Assembly (NCBI GenBank): GCA_945827565.1
Contig: CALZNR010000085.1
Location: 1-6,416 of the forward strand
DNA from: an uncultured Prevotella sp.
GTDB taxonomy: Bacteria; Bacteroidota; Bacteroidia; Bacteroidales; Bacteroidaceae
Reading direction: 5' to 3'
DNA length: 6,416 nucleotides
The notes below the pieces were generated by a model. That model saw nothing but the letters and a program-made list of their open reading frames with translations. It made no database searches and was not told the origin of the DNA. Shown here piece after piece: positions 6,370 through 6,416 of this stretch (positions within the stretch are counted from its first letter, which is position 1; each line of letters opens with the position of its first letter). The position numbers and the translations under genes were made by a program.

Positions 6370-6416
6370 CTGTCTCTTATACACATCTCCGAGCCCACGA
6401 GACAGGCAGAAATCTC
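6370..6416 (-). other. Nextera i7-side sequencing adapter, inverted copy (non-biological)
   Basis: Reverse complement of the adapter at the left end. Bases 6370-6388 (CTGTCTCTTATACACATCT) are the Tn5 mosaic end, 6389-6403 (CCGAGCCCACGAGAC) the read-2 arm, 6404-6411 (AGGCAGAA) the i7 index, and 6412-6416 (ATCTC) the start of the flow-cell arm. It should be trimmed before translating bamD, whose frame otherwise continues falsely to the end. Confidence 0.98.

Noticed and set aside
1..6416. Composite mobile element carrying an iron-uptake cargo.
   Set aside because: The ends are sequencing adapter, no transposase or integrase is present, and the content is core housekeeping genes.

Overview
The window is one 6.4 kb fragment whose two ends are not biological. 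Bases 1-46 and 6370-6416 are Illumina Nextera (Tn5 tagmentation) adapter, including the 19-bp mosaic end and the same 8-base i7 index on both sides. The genuine insert is 47-6369. It is AT-rich and densely coded, and every gene is on the + strand.

The organism is very probably a member of the Bacteroidales, most likely Prevotella-like. The reasons are a short lipoprotein-type LptC, a roughly 710-residue PpiD/SurA-type chaperone with the N-terminus typical of that phylum, a FeoA-FeoB fusion, a Bacteroidetes-type BamD, A/T-rich start contexts without Shine-Dalgarno sequences, and promoters of the TTTG / TAnnTTTG class. The genus is inferred from protein resemblance and base composition only.

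Layout: (1) 47-649, lptC, missing only its first codons, which begins inside the lipoprotein signal just before the lipobox cysteine. (2) 650-794, a gap with a TAnnTTTG promoter element. (3) 795-2939, a complete membrane-anchored periplasmic folding factor (PpiD-like). (4) 2940-3040, a gap containing a 14-bp GC-rich hairpin. (5) 3041-5554, a complete FeoA-FeoB fusion, the ferrous iron importer. (6) 5555-5697, a gap holding a near-ideal Bacteroidetes promoter (TTTG-N19-TAACTTTG). (7) 5698-6369, bamD, cut off at its 3' end by the adapter.

Three of the four genes serve outer-membrane building: LptC in lipopolysaccharide transport, the PpiD-like factor in folding of exported proteins, and BamD in beta-barrel insertion. 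The iron importer lies between them with its own regulatory boundaries. I see no mobile element, CRISPR array, RNA gene or defence system. The terminal inverted repeat that resembles a transposon end is library adapter. I found no convincing undescribed system here. The most useful biological follow-ups are the hairpin immediately before feoAB and the histidine-rich segment inside FeoB.
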